The notes below the pieces were generated by a model. The model worked only from the letters and a program-made list of their open reading frames with translations. It did not search any database and was not told the DNA's origin. From positions 2,294,001 to 2,358,000 of the forward strand of contig JAGMWG010000001.1 of the NCBI GenBank assembly GCA_020744225.1: a stretch of 64,000 nt of DNA. The letters run 5' to 3'. A program made the position numbers and the translations under genes. The stretch is from Paraphoma chrysanthemicola (lineage: Eukaryota; Ascomycota; Dothideomycetes; Pleosporales; Phaeosphaeriaceae). Below are positions 22,538-32,562 of this stretch, one piece after another (positions within the stretch are counted from its first letter, which is position 1; every line of letters begins with the position of its first letter).

Positions 22538-23566
22538 CTAGATCATTGCACCATGTCTGTAGCACGGTTGCGGCAGTGGATCTGAAATGCCATAATGCCC
22601 ATAGTAGTCTACGTTGCTCTCTCGTCGAGATGTCATAGCTTGATCCAGGTCTTGGCTGACGAATATCTCCATGCCGCCACTCTGTTCGGTCCCTTTCTTT
22701 TCGCTCGATAGCTTGTATCCTACTCCGGCAGAAGGATTAGGCGATGTGACGGTCGATTTGTTCTTCCTCAGTATCTGGAGCCAGCGCTGTTCCGCATAAC
22801 GCTTGAAAACGTCTTCCAGATCGAAAAGGTCTTGCATCGACAAGCTGTACATCTTGCCCGATCGATGCTTCCAAAAGAATAGAACAGACAACTCAATGGT
22901 CTCGACTGCCTGAAGCGGAGCAATGATTTTGTCCACAGCCTCAAGCAGGTTGTCTGCCATCCGAATTTGGTCTTTCAAGCGTGCCTCTTTCACAGCATGC
23001 TTCGTGGTTGTGTAGTTCCACTCAACGTAGAATCTGACGTGGGTCACGTGCTTCAGCATTGGTAGTTGTAATATGTGTGGTGAAAAATCGAACAGGTCGT
23101 TGTCGAGTCTTGTATTTCGCAGCTCGGCATGAAGCGTCAATTTGGCCCGGCGGAAGTAATTCTGCAATAGCTCTTCCCGAATTTGTTTGTTGATCAATAG
23201 CAGATATGGCGGTAAGCGGGAATCGTTCGTGACAGATGTTCCATAGCCAAAAATGTCGTGTCTCCATGGCTCGCCAAGATTCATGTCTGCCATCCAAAGG
23301 CAACTATGAATTTCTGGTCGTTTGGTGGTCATCTCGGGTAGCACATGGTCAAAAATGGAATCGCGAATCTCTCTGGGAAGCGCCAGTAGATTTGAGCTGA
23401 ATGTGCTGGGGTTGAGTTCGAGCAACACCTCAAGGTCCCGGAAGAGTTGACTTTGACGCGAGACATACAACTCGTCGAAACTTCCACTGGACGCGACCGA
23501 TAGTTTCTTACTCTCGGACCATCGTTGGACCATGGTCATAGTGGGACATGAGCCTACGCGTGCCAA
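22538..23566 (-). CDS. F-box/2EXR-like domain protein of unknown function
   Basis: Single open exon of 342 codons. After about 60 residues it carries LLALPREIRDSIFDHVLPE, the helical signature of the large ascomycete family of F-box-like/2EXR proteins. YLLLINKQIREELLQNYFRRA follows, the usual second conserved block. The remaining 200 residues are amphipathic helices and strands, with KHVTHVRFYVEW and LLEAVDKIIAPLQAVETIEL. No catalytic motif is visible. Members are typically lineage-expanded and of unknown role. Start is the first Met (ARVGSCPTMTMV); Met at 10 or 12 would also serve. The 3' end might be extended by a downstream exon in 22119-22565, but I found no reliable junction. Confidence 0.65.
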   Translation of the reverse strand: MARVGSCPTMTMVQRWSESKKLSVASSGSFDELYVSRQSQLFRDLEVLLELNPSTFSSNLLALPREIRDSIFDHVLPEMTTKRPEIHSCLWMADMNLGEPWRHDIFGYGTSVTNDSRLPPYLLLINKQIREELLQNYFRRAKLTLHAELRNTRLDNDLFDFSPHILQLPMLKHVTHVRFYVEWNYTTTKHAVKEARLKDQIRMADNLLEAVDKIIAPLQAVETIELSVLFFWKHRSGKMYSLSMQDLFDLEDVFKRYAEQRWLQILRKNKSTVTSPNPSAGVGYKLSSEKKGTEQSGGMEIFVSQDLDQAMTSRRESNVDYYGHYGISDPLPQPCYRHGAMI

Positions 23567-24200
23567 TGGCGCGCTTGCTAGTGGGCGATCGAGAGAGCAG
23601 GAACAAGGCGCAAGTGAAGCAGTTGAATGTGAAGTAGCGGCCGATTGAGGTGGAGTGGCCGCTTCTTGCAGAAGTGCCGCAACACGTGGAATAGGAGAAT
23701 ATTGGCTATGCTCAGCTGAACGATTTACGAGTCATGCTTGGTTTCAGGTTCTTGGCGATAGATTCTCGGGTTGATGCATTGCAATCTTCAAAACACACCT
23801 GGATCACGCATGGCACACGACACTAAGAGGCGTCTGTAGCTTTCTCGCAGGATGAGTTTCCCATCCAGCTGCTGGACTGCAGCGCCTTAACCACAAGCCG
23901 CCACCAAGTTTCGCCGCACTTTGCCCGCGGATTTGTATGTTCACAGAAGTCTCCACAGCCTCAGAAAACATTCCCAATAAGCAGAAAATGTAAGCAATTT
24001 ACTACATGGGGCGGTAATTGAGCTTGAATGGCACTGGACACAGTTTGTCGATGCACCCAGGGCAGCCTTGCGTATACATAGTCGACGTCATGATTCGGAC
24101 CAGGCTCGGGAACCTGCATAAGACAGGAACCCACCGGGTCGCTGCATATAACGCCTCAACCTTTCACCGTACTTGTAACTTAGGCAATTCTCCACTCGAT
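23567..24200. other. Divergent intergenic region F-box-like / PEBP 1
   Basis: 634 bp between two divergent start codons. It contains promoters for both genes. No extra ORF or repeat I can support. Confidence 0.45.
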
Positions 24201-25025
24201 ATGTTTGGCAAGACGATATTGACCCTCAGTGGATTGGCTGCGTTCGCGAGCGCGCAATCCGCCCCCGGTTTTCCAATCGAGGCTTCGCGACAACTGACTG
24301 TTGCATTTGGAAATAATACGGTTTCTCCGCCAGGAGAGCTCATTCCACGTGGTGGTACGCACTTCTCGCCTCTATTTTTGCTGCTTCTTCGCTGCACTGC
24401 TCCACAGACAGGATGATGGGCGCTGATGACTACCTCAGAAACCGCCCAGCCACCCAGCATCCGCTCGCCCGTGTGGTCTACAGACGGCAATGGCTCATCC
24501 CAGGGTGTTCTGCTCATGGTCGACCTTGATGTTCCACGCAACGGCACCCGAGTGCAGCTTGTACATTGGCTCGCGACAAATGTAACTCTGGGCAGTAGCA
24601 ATTCGTCGGGCTCCGCGCCTCTGAATGTGCCGAACGGGCCAGTTCCATACCTCCAGCCGAGTCCTCCTGTGGGAGACGTTCCCCACGCCTACACCTTCAT
24701 CGTGTTCCCGCAGCCTGCTGGGTTCGTCATTCCGCCTCAGTACGCTGGGCTAGCGCAGAACAGGTTGCCTTTCAACACTCGCCAGTTTGTCAGTGACGCA
24801 GGACTGGGCCAGGCGTTCGCGGCCAACTTTTTCCGCGTTCAGAACCTGACAGGTACCCCGACAACAACCTATCCGCCGGCTAGGCCAACATCGAGTGGCG
24901 CGAGCAGTTCAAGCGTCCCAATGCCGTTCCCGGGTGCAGCGCAGCCTCTCGCGGTTGGTGGTACTGGCTTCTGGGCTGGAGTGTCGGCTGCGCTGCTCGC
25001 TGCTGTTGCTGCAATTGCCTTGTAG
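24201..25025 (+). CDS. Secreted/GPI-anchored PEBP-family protein 1
   Basis: Phosphatidylethanolamine-binding-protein fold, extracellular type. Exon 1 is 24201-24354 and exon 2 is 24439-25025. The 84-bp intron has GTACGC, a CTGATGAC branch and CTCAG. They join to 741 nt, 246 aa. Residues 1-19 (MFGKTILTLSGLAAFASAQ) are a signal peptide. PEBP ligand-site motifs are present: MVDLDVP (79-84, the DPDxP equivalent) and LVHWLATN with His94-Trp95. They continue to VPHAYTFIVFPQPAGF, PFNTRQFV and NFFRVQN. A Ser/Pro-rich stretch and a hydrophobic C-terminus (FWAGVSAALLAAVAAIAL) indicate GPI attachment. Start is the Met giving the signal peptide; the open frame continues 61 codons upstream without a plausible start context. 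A paralogue lies on the far side of ADE12. Confidence 0.85.
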
Positions 25026-25501
25026 TATCGTGTCTTGGGGACCCAAGTGGAGACGGTTCGGTGTATCAGTTTGATGTATATTTCAAAACACGGTGCAAAA
25101 CCTCGTGCTCTTAGACGTGTATCTCTTGCTGTGATGTTTGTACTGTGCATTATGTCATTGGCCTAGCGCTTTGCTTTGCTTTGCGACTTCGGATCGCGGG
25201 GCAAATAGCGGGGCAAACCAAGGCATTTCAGCTCGAACTTGGTGCAGATAGCAGGACTCACGGGCACGAGCGCGTCGATATTATAATCGCGGTACTATTC
25301 CCCTTGTCGGAGTATGTGCCATTGGCGCGTCTGATAGGTCCCGGAGCGCCGCAGTTCGCAGCACTTTTGCACTTGCTCAAGACGCAAATCTTTTTAGACT
25401 CACACTCTCTGCGGCCAAGTCCGCTACGCCAGATCTGCGGCTCATGGACAATTAAAGTCTCAACGGCCGCCGCATCCGCCTCCGTCTTCGTCTCTTCGAA
25501 C
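25026..25501. other. Intergenic: PEBP 1 3' flank and ADE12 promoter
   Basis: 476 bp. The ADE12 frame is open upstream to 25145, but this leader lacks family similarity and is presumed 5' UTR. A tandem-like GCGGGGCAAATA/GCGGGGCAAACC pair lies at about 25197-25220. Confidence 0.45.
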
Positions 25502-26883
25502 ATGTCCGTCACCGTCGTCCTCGGCGCCCAATGGGGCGACGAAGGCAAGGGCAAGCTCGCCGACATCCTCGCCCACGAGTCGCAAATCTGCTGCCGCGCC
25601 CAGGGCGGTAACAATGCTGGCCACACCATCGTCGCCAACGGCATCACGTATGATTTCCACATCCTCCCGTCTGGCCTCGTCAATCCCAATTGCATCAACG
25701 TCATTGGCAGCGGCTGCGTCGTCCACGTGCCGAGCTTCTTCAAGGAATTGGAAGCGCTCGAGAAGCATGGCCTCAAAACCGAGGGTCGCATATTCATCTC
25801 GGACCGCGCGCATGTCGTCTTCGATGTTCACCAACAGGTCGACGGCCTGGAGGAAGTCGAGCTCGGCCAGGGCTTCATCGGTACGGCCGACGCTCGCCAC
25901 CATATCTCCCAGTTGGACCTCTGCTAACGAGACCAGGCACGACCAAGAAGGGCATCGGTCCAACATACAGCACCAAAATGACCAGAAGTGGGCTACGCAT
26001 GTGCGATCTTTTTGACGAGCACGTCTTCGAACAAAAGCTGGGCCGAGTGGTCACGGGCTTCCAGAAACGATTTGGCGATCTTCTCAAGTACGATCCACAG
26101 GAGGAGATAGAGAGATTCAAGGTGAGCAAATGACAGGCCTACTGGAATGCAAGACTGACCCGTGCCCAGGCACTTCGCGAAAAGCTTGCGCCATACGTTG
26201 TTGACCAGATACCGCTGCTGGCCTCGGCTAAAGAGAAGAATGCAAAGATACTGGTCGAAGGCGCGAACGCGCTGATGCTGGACATCGATTACGGGACGTA
26301 TCCCTTTGTTACGTCGTCAAACACCGGCCTCGGCGGCGTCCTTACCGGTCTTACGCTTGGCTGGCGATCACTTAGGGAAGTCATTGGTGTTGTCAAAGCT
26401 TACACAACCCGTGTTGGGTCGGGACCATTCCCCACTGAGCAGCTCAATGAGCTCGGTGACAAGCTTCAATCGGTTGGTCACGAGGTCGGTGTCACGACTG
26501 GACGAAAACGCCGCTGTGGTTGGTTGGATCTAGTTGTCGTGAAGCACTCGCACGCCTGCAACGACTATACTGCCATCAACCTTACCAAGCTCGACGTTCT
26601 CGATGATTTCGAAGAACTAAAGGTCGCCACGTCATATTCTCTAAACGGAGAACGCCTTGAGGGCTTCCCCTCAAACACCGATATGCTGGCACAGGTTGAG
26701 GTGCAATACGAGACGCTGCCTGGATGGAAGAAGCCTACTACTGGCGCAAAAAGTTATATGGACCTTCCGCTTGCAGCACGGAAGTACATTGAGTACATTG
26801 AAAACTTCATCGGTGTCAAGGTCAAGTGGATTGGCGTGGGACCTGCTCGCGACCACATGATAAGTCGATCGGGCAACGTATGA
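25502..26883 (+). CDS. ADE12: Adenylosuccinate synthetase
   Basis: Cytosolic enzyme joining IMP and aspartate with GTP to adenylosuccinate, the first step from IMP to AMP. Three exons: 25502-25880, 25937-26121 and 26170-26883. They join to 1278 nt, 425 aa, the normal size. Introns are 56 bp (GTACGG, CTAAC, CCAG) and 48 bp (GTGAGC, CTGAC, CCCAG). The P-loop-like GDEGKGK is at 12-18 with catalytic Asp13. GGNNAGHT is at 35-42 with catalytic His41. Splicing gives GQGFIGTTKKGIGPTYSTK. Further family blocks are VEGANALMLDIDYGTYPFVT, RRCGWLDLVVVKHS and GVGPARDHM at the C-terminus. The start Met directly precedes SVTVVLGAQWGDEG. No purine-gene neighbours, as usual in fungi. Confidence 0.96.
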
Positions 26884-27156
26884 TTAGCCGTTCTCTCGCC
26901 AAAGCGAAACGAGTTCCGCGACCCAGTTCGGGAAAACATTACTGTCTTCAAACTTGCTATTCATCGATGGAATAGACCCGGCCGGAATAATAGACCTAGA
27001 GCAACGGACTTGCAGTCCCTCAATACTCACACGTTGGCTATGCCTCCTACTCTCGTTATTTTACGCTGGCTGTGTCGTGATGTTGTTCTTATTCTGAGGC
27101 AGTTGCAATAATGACAATTGTCCATGTGAATATAGTAAGCAGTTGTTTCTATCAGA
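26884..27156. other. Convergent 3' region ADE12 / PEBP 2
   Basis: 273 bp between two convergent stop codons. T/A-rich patches suit polyadenylation signals for both genes. No gene seen. Confidence 0.5.
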
Positions 27157-28038
27157 CTACTTGAGTATCAACGCCGTACTTGCACTGAGCAGGGCTGTGA
27201 TCATGCCTACGAGCGCTCCGGGTTCGGCGACAAGCTTGACGGAACCTCCTTGAAATACCACACTCGTCTGACTTGGAGCTACGGCACTGCTCAGTTGGGC
27301 GGCTGTTTCGCTCACTCTTGGTGGCGGAAAGGTTCCTGTGGGCGTGCCTGCAAGATTTCGCACCCTGAAGTGGTTCCTGGCAATGGCGCTTTGCTCCTCG
27401 AGGCCGCAATCCTGCAGAAACTGGGTAAGGTTAAATGGCGTTCGTCTCTCAGCAAGGTTGCCATAAGATGGGGGAATGCTGAATGATGCGGGCGTGGGAG
27501 CGAAGAGGTAGAAAGCATATGTATGCGCTACATCGCCCTGATACATGTTAGAAGGAAGCAAAAGGCTGCGAGGTATGGCCGAGCTTCTACTGACGATGGG
27601 TGGTTCCGGTTTTTCGTAGGCTACTTGTGGCGATGGCTTGTTCAGCTCTACTCGGTTTTCTGCAGACGGAGACATGGCCTCGTTTGCCAATGTAACACCT
27701 GTCACAAGCCAGTGCAGGGAGGAAACACGCGTATTCTCATATGGAGCGTCGAGATCGAGCATGATGAGGACACCGGATCCACCGGAAGAAGGCCATGATG
27801 GAGTGCTGATGTTAGGGGAGCTCTCCATATCTTCCAACATTAGCTCATCTCCAACAGAATGACAGGACTATGACTTACATCCTGGGTGCATAAGAGCGCC
27901 AGGGGCATGGACGGTTCGCGCGCCATCGCCGTACACAATGCTCAGTTGTTGGCCGAGGGGAATCTCATTGCTCACACTCTGAGTGAACGCTGCGCCCACA
28001 AGCAAGCCTCCGACGGTTAAGGAACGTAAGTTGAGCAT
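27157..28038 (-). CDS. Secreted PEBP-family protein 2 (paralogue of the gene at 24201)
   Basis: Exon 1 is 27879-28038 and exon 2 is 27157-27830. The 48-bp intron (27831-27878) has GTAAGT, a GCTAATG branch and GGAAG. They join to 834 nt, 277 aa. Signal peptide MLNLRSLTVGGLLVGAAFTQ. The PEBP motifs match paralogue 1 position for position: MLDLDAP (77-83), SLHWLVTGV with His93-Trp94, VAHTYAFYLFAPTPASF, PFNLTQFL and NHFRVRNLAGTPTGTFPP. It differs by an insertion of about 20 residues before VAHTYAF. The C-terminus (LVGMITALLSASTALIL) could be a GPI signal. Start chosen at the Met giving the signal peptide; an upstream Met at 28062 adds eight polar residues. Mirror placement around ADE12 suggests an old duplication. 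Confidence 0.82.
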
Positions 28039-28905
28039 ATGGCTGTTTGCGAGGTTATTCAAACTGCCAGTATTGGGCTCGATAGCATTTTATCATGTTC
28101 GGTCAAGTCACGGCCTTGGGAATGTTCCATGACGTGCAACCAAGACGCCGTAGTGCATTGGCATTATTGAGCGGAGTTGGACTGGTCGAGAGACGAGTGT
28201 AGCAATTTCATTCTAAGAACCATTAGCCAGAGCTTCCGGGATCGTATAATCTTGTGCATGATGTGCCGGCCTTTCGATCTGTAAGCGGGTCGGATGATGT
28301 AGGAACGCGTCCACGAGGCGAGTGCTTTTGGTCCAGCTTACCCACAGAGCCAATTGCACCTTTGACTTTGTGTGGCAGCACTGACAGGATCAGGCCAATT
28401 GGTGTCTCAGCAATACTAGGCAAGCTCAATGAACCGTGGATGCTACCGACCCGCATATCAACAGAGACATTGTGCATACGACACGGTATTGGGTTGGCTT
28501 GCCGGAGAGCCGATCGCCAAGCTGCACAGCCACGCCACGCGAAACGGTCCTTCACTCGGCAATGAGACTGTTGTCTTGGATATTTGCGTTTGCTTACTCC
28601 TGAGCTACTCGTCGGCTTCTCAGCTGGGGAATGTGCTCTAACAAGGCCGAAGGAGGATTGAACAGTCGCTGGCAAAACATGCCGCCAAAAGTGAATATGC
28701 TTCAATTCAATGCAAGAAAACTTGTGCACGTGTGCAAACTCCCAACGCCAATAGTGATACAGCGACGCCAGTCTTCCGTCCCTTTGCCCAAGCATGTGAG
28801 GAGCGCGTTCCGTGTAACGTGACTATGAACACCGTTTGGTTCGACCCTTGAATCTTAAGAAATACGCTGTAGAAATGCCAGTGTGGCGTGGTATCAGAAT
28901 CTGCT
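28039..28905. other. Intergenic with one doubtful 190-codon ORF
   Basis: 867 bp. A minus-strand ORF at 28223-28795 is long but low in recognisable features, rich in Arg/Ser/His, and overlapped by plus-strand ORFs. I do not count it as a gene. Holds the PEBP 2 promoter and the 3' flank of the BSD2-like gene. Confidence 0.35.
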
Positions 28906-30075
28906 TCATACACTCCGCTCCGGACTCTCTCCCTCAGCCACTACAGCCACGCCCAGACCCCGGTCGGGAGACTGCAGAACAAGTTGCTCGTGCCGCCGCG
29001 CACGTATGAAATCGGAAACGCTCTTGATCAAGATAAACCAGCCTACAATCATGAGACCATAGGCAATCCAGTCACTTCCTGTGACGGCGCTGGCAGCAGG
29101 TGTCATGTCACTGCCTCCCGAGCTTGGGCTACCAACAGTGTCAGGATCGAAGTCGTGCGCATTGGGATCGCTCGGCACGCCACCGTCAAAGCCGGAGCCG
29201 GGCGTGTCGTTGTTCCCGCTTCCTGGGTTGAGCACAGCAGAGCGGAATCCAAAGCCAAACTGGACGAGGGTGATGCCGAGCCCGGCGCGGGAGCCGTTCT
29301 TAGCCGCGTGGGTGGTGTGCAGGAGATATGTGAGGAGGAAGCCGACGAGTTGGAAGGACATGGAGATCATGGCGTTCCAGATGAAGCTGAAAAGAGAGCC
29401 GACCGGCAGGCCCTCGACGAAGACCTCGTCGCCGAATGTGCCAGGGGCAAGTATGGTGGTTTCCCAGTACGGCGGCGTTGCGTCTGCAGCGGCTTGTTCG
29501 TACGTCTAGAGAGTGTTAGATGGATGTGGCGAAGGGAGCGAGTGAGATAGCACGCACCGGAGGCTTCTCCTCAGCATCCTCGCCCCTCGTTGGCTTTGCG
29601 CTCAGGTTCGCCCACACACCGCCGTTACCGCCGCCATATACGCGGCCGCTGCTCGGTGTTTGTGTGTTGAAGACGGGAATGTCCGTCACGCGCCGCTGGA
29701 TGCCTGGCGTGGCGGGCTCGTCGTCGGTCCGCGGGTTGCCCCGCATGAGCCGCTGGCGGTCGTCGCGGCCGTCGTCGTCGTCATCGTCGTCCGAGTCCGA
29801 GTCGAAGGTGTCGGCCAGCGTGCGGTCTTCGTCGTGTGCGAGGGGATCGTCGGAGAGCAAACGCCGCGACGTGGGCGACGATGCGCGGGAACGGAAGGAC
29901 GGGGGTGGCGATGCGGGTGGCCATTGTTGCGTGCCGCTCAGGGCTACTGGAGATGTATCTGCATCATCGCCAGCTACCTGTGTTTGTCTGTCAGCGCAGT
30001 GTCGTGGCGGGCATCCGATAGGGGTCTCGCGGGCGCAAGAGGGCGACGTACTCGTTCGTAGCCTTGGCTAGGCAT
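28906..30075 (-). CDS. BSD2: Bsd2/NDFIP-type membrane adaptor for Rsp5 ubiquitin ligase
   Basis: Golgi/endosomal membrane protein that brings Rsp5 (Nedd4-type ligase) to metal transporters and misfolded membrane cargo. Three exons: 30052-30075 (8 codons), 29558-29977 and 28906-29505. They join to 1044 nt, 347 aa. Introns are 74 bp (GTACGT, CTGAC, ACAG) and 52 bp (GTGCGT, CTAAC, CTAG). The cytosolic N-half is acidic with an Asp run. The second splice junction creates the ligase-binding PPTY motif (147-150), followed by ATPPYWETTI. The membrane core is FSFIWNAMISMSFQLVGF with LLTYLLHTTHAAKNGSRAG, and IAYGLMIVGWFILIKSV further on. These blocks identify the family. The gene is divergent from the CBP6/UQCC2-like gene, 244 bp apart. 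Confidence 0.85.
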
Positions 30076-30319
30076 CTGGCCGGCCGTGTGCGTGCAGCGA
30101 GGAAAGCGCCGGTGCTGGGGAGGTTGCAGAGCGTGGAGCGGCGCGGGGCAGAGTAGGCGATGTGAGAATGTGTGGTGTGGAGAGGAGGTTCGGGCGTGGC
30201 TGTGGTGTGGTGTTGGTCAGTCGCAGAGGGCGGGCAGGGATCTAGAATGCACCGCCGCCAGTAGTTCCGGCGCCGATAGACAGCGTAATCGACCACGAAG
30301 CACCGCGCCACCCACAATC
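30076..30319. promoter_or_regulatory. Divergent promoter BSD2-like / CBP6-like
   Basis: 244 bp between two divergent start codons, so both promoters must be here. G/T-rich on the plus strand. No TATA box recognised. Confidence 0.45.
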
Positions 30320-30778
30320 ATGGCCAGCACAGTGAGTCCATGGTCCTCGTCGCTCAGGCCCTTCAAAGCTCACCGTGCAAAGATTGCCAAGCAGTACACG
30401 CGCCTGCTGGCTCTGTGGCCCAAGGACGCTCTCCGTCCCAACCTGCCCTTCACGCGCCCCATCGAGCGCCGCGGCCTGCCGTACGGATTGAAGCCCCTCG
30501 AGCCCGTCTCTGGCGCACCACAGCCAAAGAGCCCCCAGCCAGCAGCGCCCGCTCCGTCGCCAGCGAACCCGCAGCTCGAGCAGGCGCAGGTGAATGCTCT
30601 GTACTCGCTACTGGAAAACCGCTACAGCGCAAAGTTTTCCCTGTCGCCGGGCGTCCTGAAGCCAGCGTCTGCCCCGGAGCACTACGAGAGACTGATGGCC
30701 GAGATAGAGCGTGCCCCAAACAAGAGCTGGTGGCAGGCCAAGCTGGACGAGTGGAAGATGAAGATTCGCTGGTCGTGA
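30320..30778 (+). CDS. Cbp6/UQCC2-type mitochondrial complex III assembly factor
   Basis: Single exon of 152 aa. AHRAKIAKQYTRLLALWPKD at the N-terminus has the LYR-like helix-WP pattern of Cbp6/UQCC2 proteins, which bind the mitochondrial ribosome exit and assist cytochrome b synthesis. After a Pro/Ala linker (60-90) comes a conserved-looking half: VNALYSLLENRYSAKFSLS, LKPASAPEHYERLM, ERAPNKSWWQAKLDEW and the terminal basic KIRWS. Start is the Met before ASTVSPWSSSL. A GTGAGT and a CTCAG near the start are only 29 bp apart, too short for an intron. The family call rests on recalled similarity. Confidence 0.6.
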   Translation: MASTVSPWSSSLRPFKAHRAKIAKQYTRLLALWPKDALRPNLPFTRPIERRGLPYGLKPLEPVSGAPQPKSPQPAAPAPSPANPQLEQAQVNALYSLLENRYSAKFSLSPGVLKPASAPEHYERLMAEIERAPNKSWWQAKLDEWKMKIRWS

Positions 30779-31176
30779 AAAGCGAACGCCCATAGGCTCT
30801 ACTGTAACAACAGGCACAATTGTACACCAAATATTGCACGCCCAAGGCATCACTACTTGACATTGCGTACCAGAAGCTGACCATTAAAATGTGGAGAAGT
30901 GGAATTTGTATCACACCCGACGTAATAGCTGAGTGGCAACATGCACGAGTAGAATGCCGTACATCCTCAGAAGCTTCCGACCGTATTTACGAGAAGAAGC
31001 AAAGCCTTCTGAAGACATCTGGCCTTCTATTGCAAGGCCGGTTTAGCCCGCAAGATCGATTCAAGCGGGCATGGACCATTCCGATCCTAGCACGCTGCTT
31101 GTCCCCGGATGCTGTAGACTGGGGAGCTTCGGAAGCAGAAACCAGCACCGCCCATCGCACATGTCAGCCGACTGCT
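30779..31176. other. Convergent intergenic region
   Basis: 398 bp between convergent stops of the CBP6-like gene and the unknown gene at 31177-31910. Short plus-strand ORFs only; no gene supported. Confidence 0.45.
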
Positions 31177-31910
31177 TCATCTCAAACGAGCTGACCGCCT
31201 CCGTGACATTCCTCCTTCATCTGGCGGTACGTTTCGCGTGGAAGGCGCTGCTGCTGGAGCCCTTTGCGTGGCCGCTACTCCCGACGCCCTCTTCTGAGTC
31301 CCGCGAACCTTCTGTGCCACTCCGCGAGTCGTCGTTGTTCTCTTAGGGGCGTGCTTAACCGTAGGCAAGGGTGCGCCTTCTCTTGCAAGCGCAGACGTTT
31401 TCATGAGCTTGAGCGTACGTCAGCAAATGTCCCACAGTGTGCTCCAAAACTCCATCCATAACTCACGCGCTCGTCCATCTTCCAGTTCAGTAGCTCTGGA
31501 GAACAATCGGACAGATCCGACGATGGCGAAGACACAACTTGACTTCGGCTGCTCGTCTCTTTTTGGGTGACTGGTGATGTCTCCTCCTTGCCAACCTTGT
31601 GTCCATGCTCAGCACCAGGCCAATCTTGTGCTGCAGAATGCACACCCTTCTCTTCGCAGACGCCTTCATCTTCCGAGTCATCCGGGAAGGTGGGAGGTAA
31701 CGGCGTTGGGGCGCGCGCCTCGGGATCGATGCAATCAAAGTCGCGATATACTGGTAGCTCTAAGCAGGAGGCCTTGTCGCTTGCGTGTACGTCTAACTTA
31801 CAGCCTTTGTCGTCAATGAAGCCTTCCGCGAACACCTGATATGTCCCGTCATAGAACTTGCGCGATCGCTCGGTAACTTCCATGTTCGCGGAGCGTGATT
31901 TCGCCACCAT
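31177..31910 (-). CDS. Unknown disordered nuclear-type protein
   Basis: No family recognised. Exon 1 is 31467-31910 and exon 2 is 31177-31407. The 59-bp intron (31408-31466) has GTGAGT, a CTGAC branch and TCAAG, in phase 0. They join to 675 nt, 224 aa. The first 60 residues look folded (RSRKFYDGTYQVFAEGFIDD, then KASCLELPVYRDFDCIDPEA). The middle is acidic and Ser/Thr-rich with LSDCSPELLNWKMDER. The C-terminal exon is strongly basic (KHAPKRTTTTRGVAQKVRG) and ends RRRSARLR, so a nuclear or nucleic-acid-bound protein is plausible. Start is the first Met; Met at position 10 is an alternative. Confidence 0.55.
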
Positions 31911-32562
31911 TTTTAGCCCTTAGGAGATCCTGGTGTGCGACGAGGAGTTGATCGTAAACGTTGAGCAGAGTGTGAGAAGCGAGAGAAGCAAAATCCGGCT
32001 GGCCTATGTCCTTATGATGCGCCTGTCTCTGTTATGTGGTAGCACTTTGACGCACTACGTGGGGCTGGCAAGGTGAGAGGTGAACGTTCAGCACTCGTGA
32101 TGATTGTGCATGTCAACGACAGGCTGGCGAAGCAGCGGCAAAGACGCCGTAGCGCGTACACTGCTTATACTGTAAACGAATGTACACACTCTATCCATGG
32201 GTACAGATCTAAAGGTAAAGGTAACGCCGTTTGGGTATGCAAATGCGAACGCCGTTCCATGTCGCACCTGGACCAATCACAGTTGAAATGTCCTCCTCTT
32301 GCGTACTTCTATTATACAGACAGGTCTGATGCGTAAATCGAAACCCAAAGTGATGTTGAGAGGCTTTAGCAGCCCCCTCCAGTGCCCGTATAGTTGTCGA
32401 GACGTGGCTTCGGTGCTCATGGTGACTTACAGCCATCAGGTGTCTCCTGTCCGGGAAATCTGAAGCGACCTTGTCATAAATAATGAGATGTCCTGTCCAG
32501 GAATGGAATAGACCGTCCTGTGACTCAAATACAGTTCCAGCTCTACATCACCCGAAAGTGAT
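31911..32562. other. Intergenic, no gene supported
   Basis: 652 bp between the unknown gene and the HPC2 stop codon. Mutually antisense short ORFs only. Confidence 0.45.

Noticed and set aside
25145..25501. In-frame upstream extension of ADE12
   Set aside because: The family N-terminus starts at the Met at 25502; the extension has no similarity.
28223..28795. 190-codon minus-strand ORF
   Set aside because: No recognisable domain, overlapped by plus-strand ORFs, no splice partners; kept only as a remark.
30332..30360. GTGAGT...CTCAG as an intron in the CBP6-like gene
   Set aside because: Only 29 bp, below the size of any other intron in the window.
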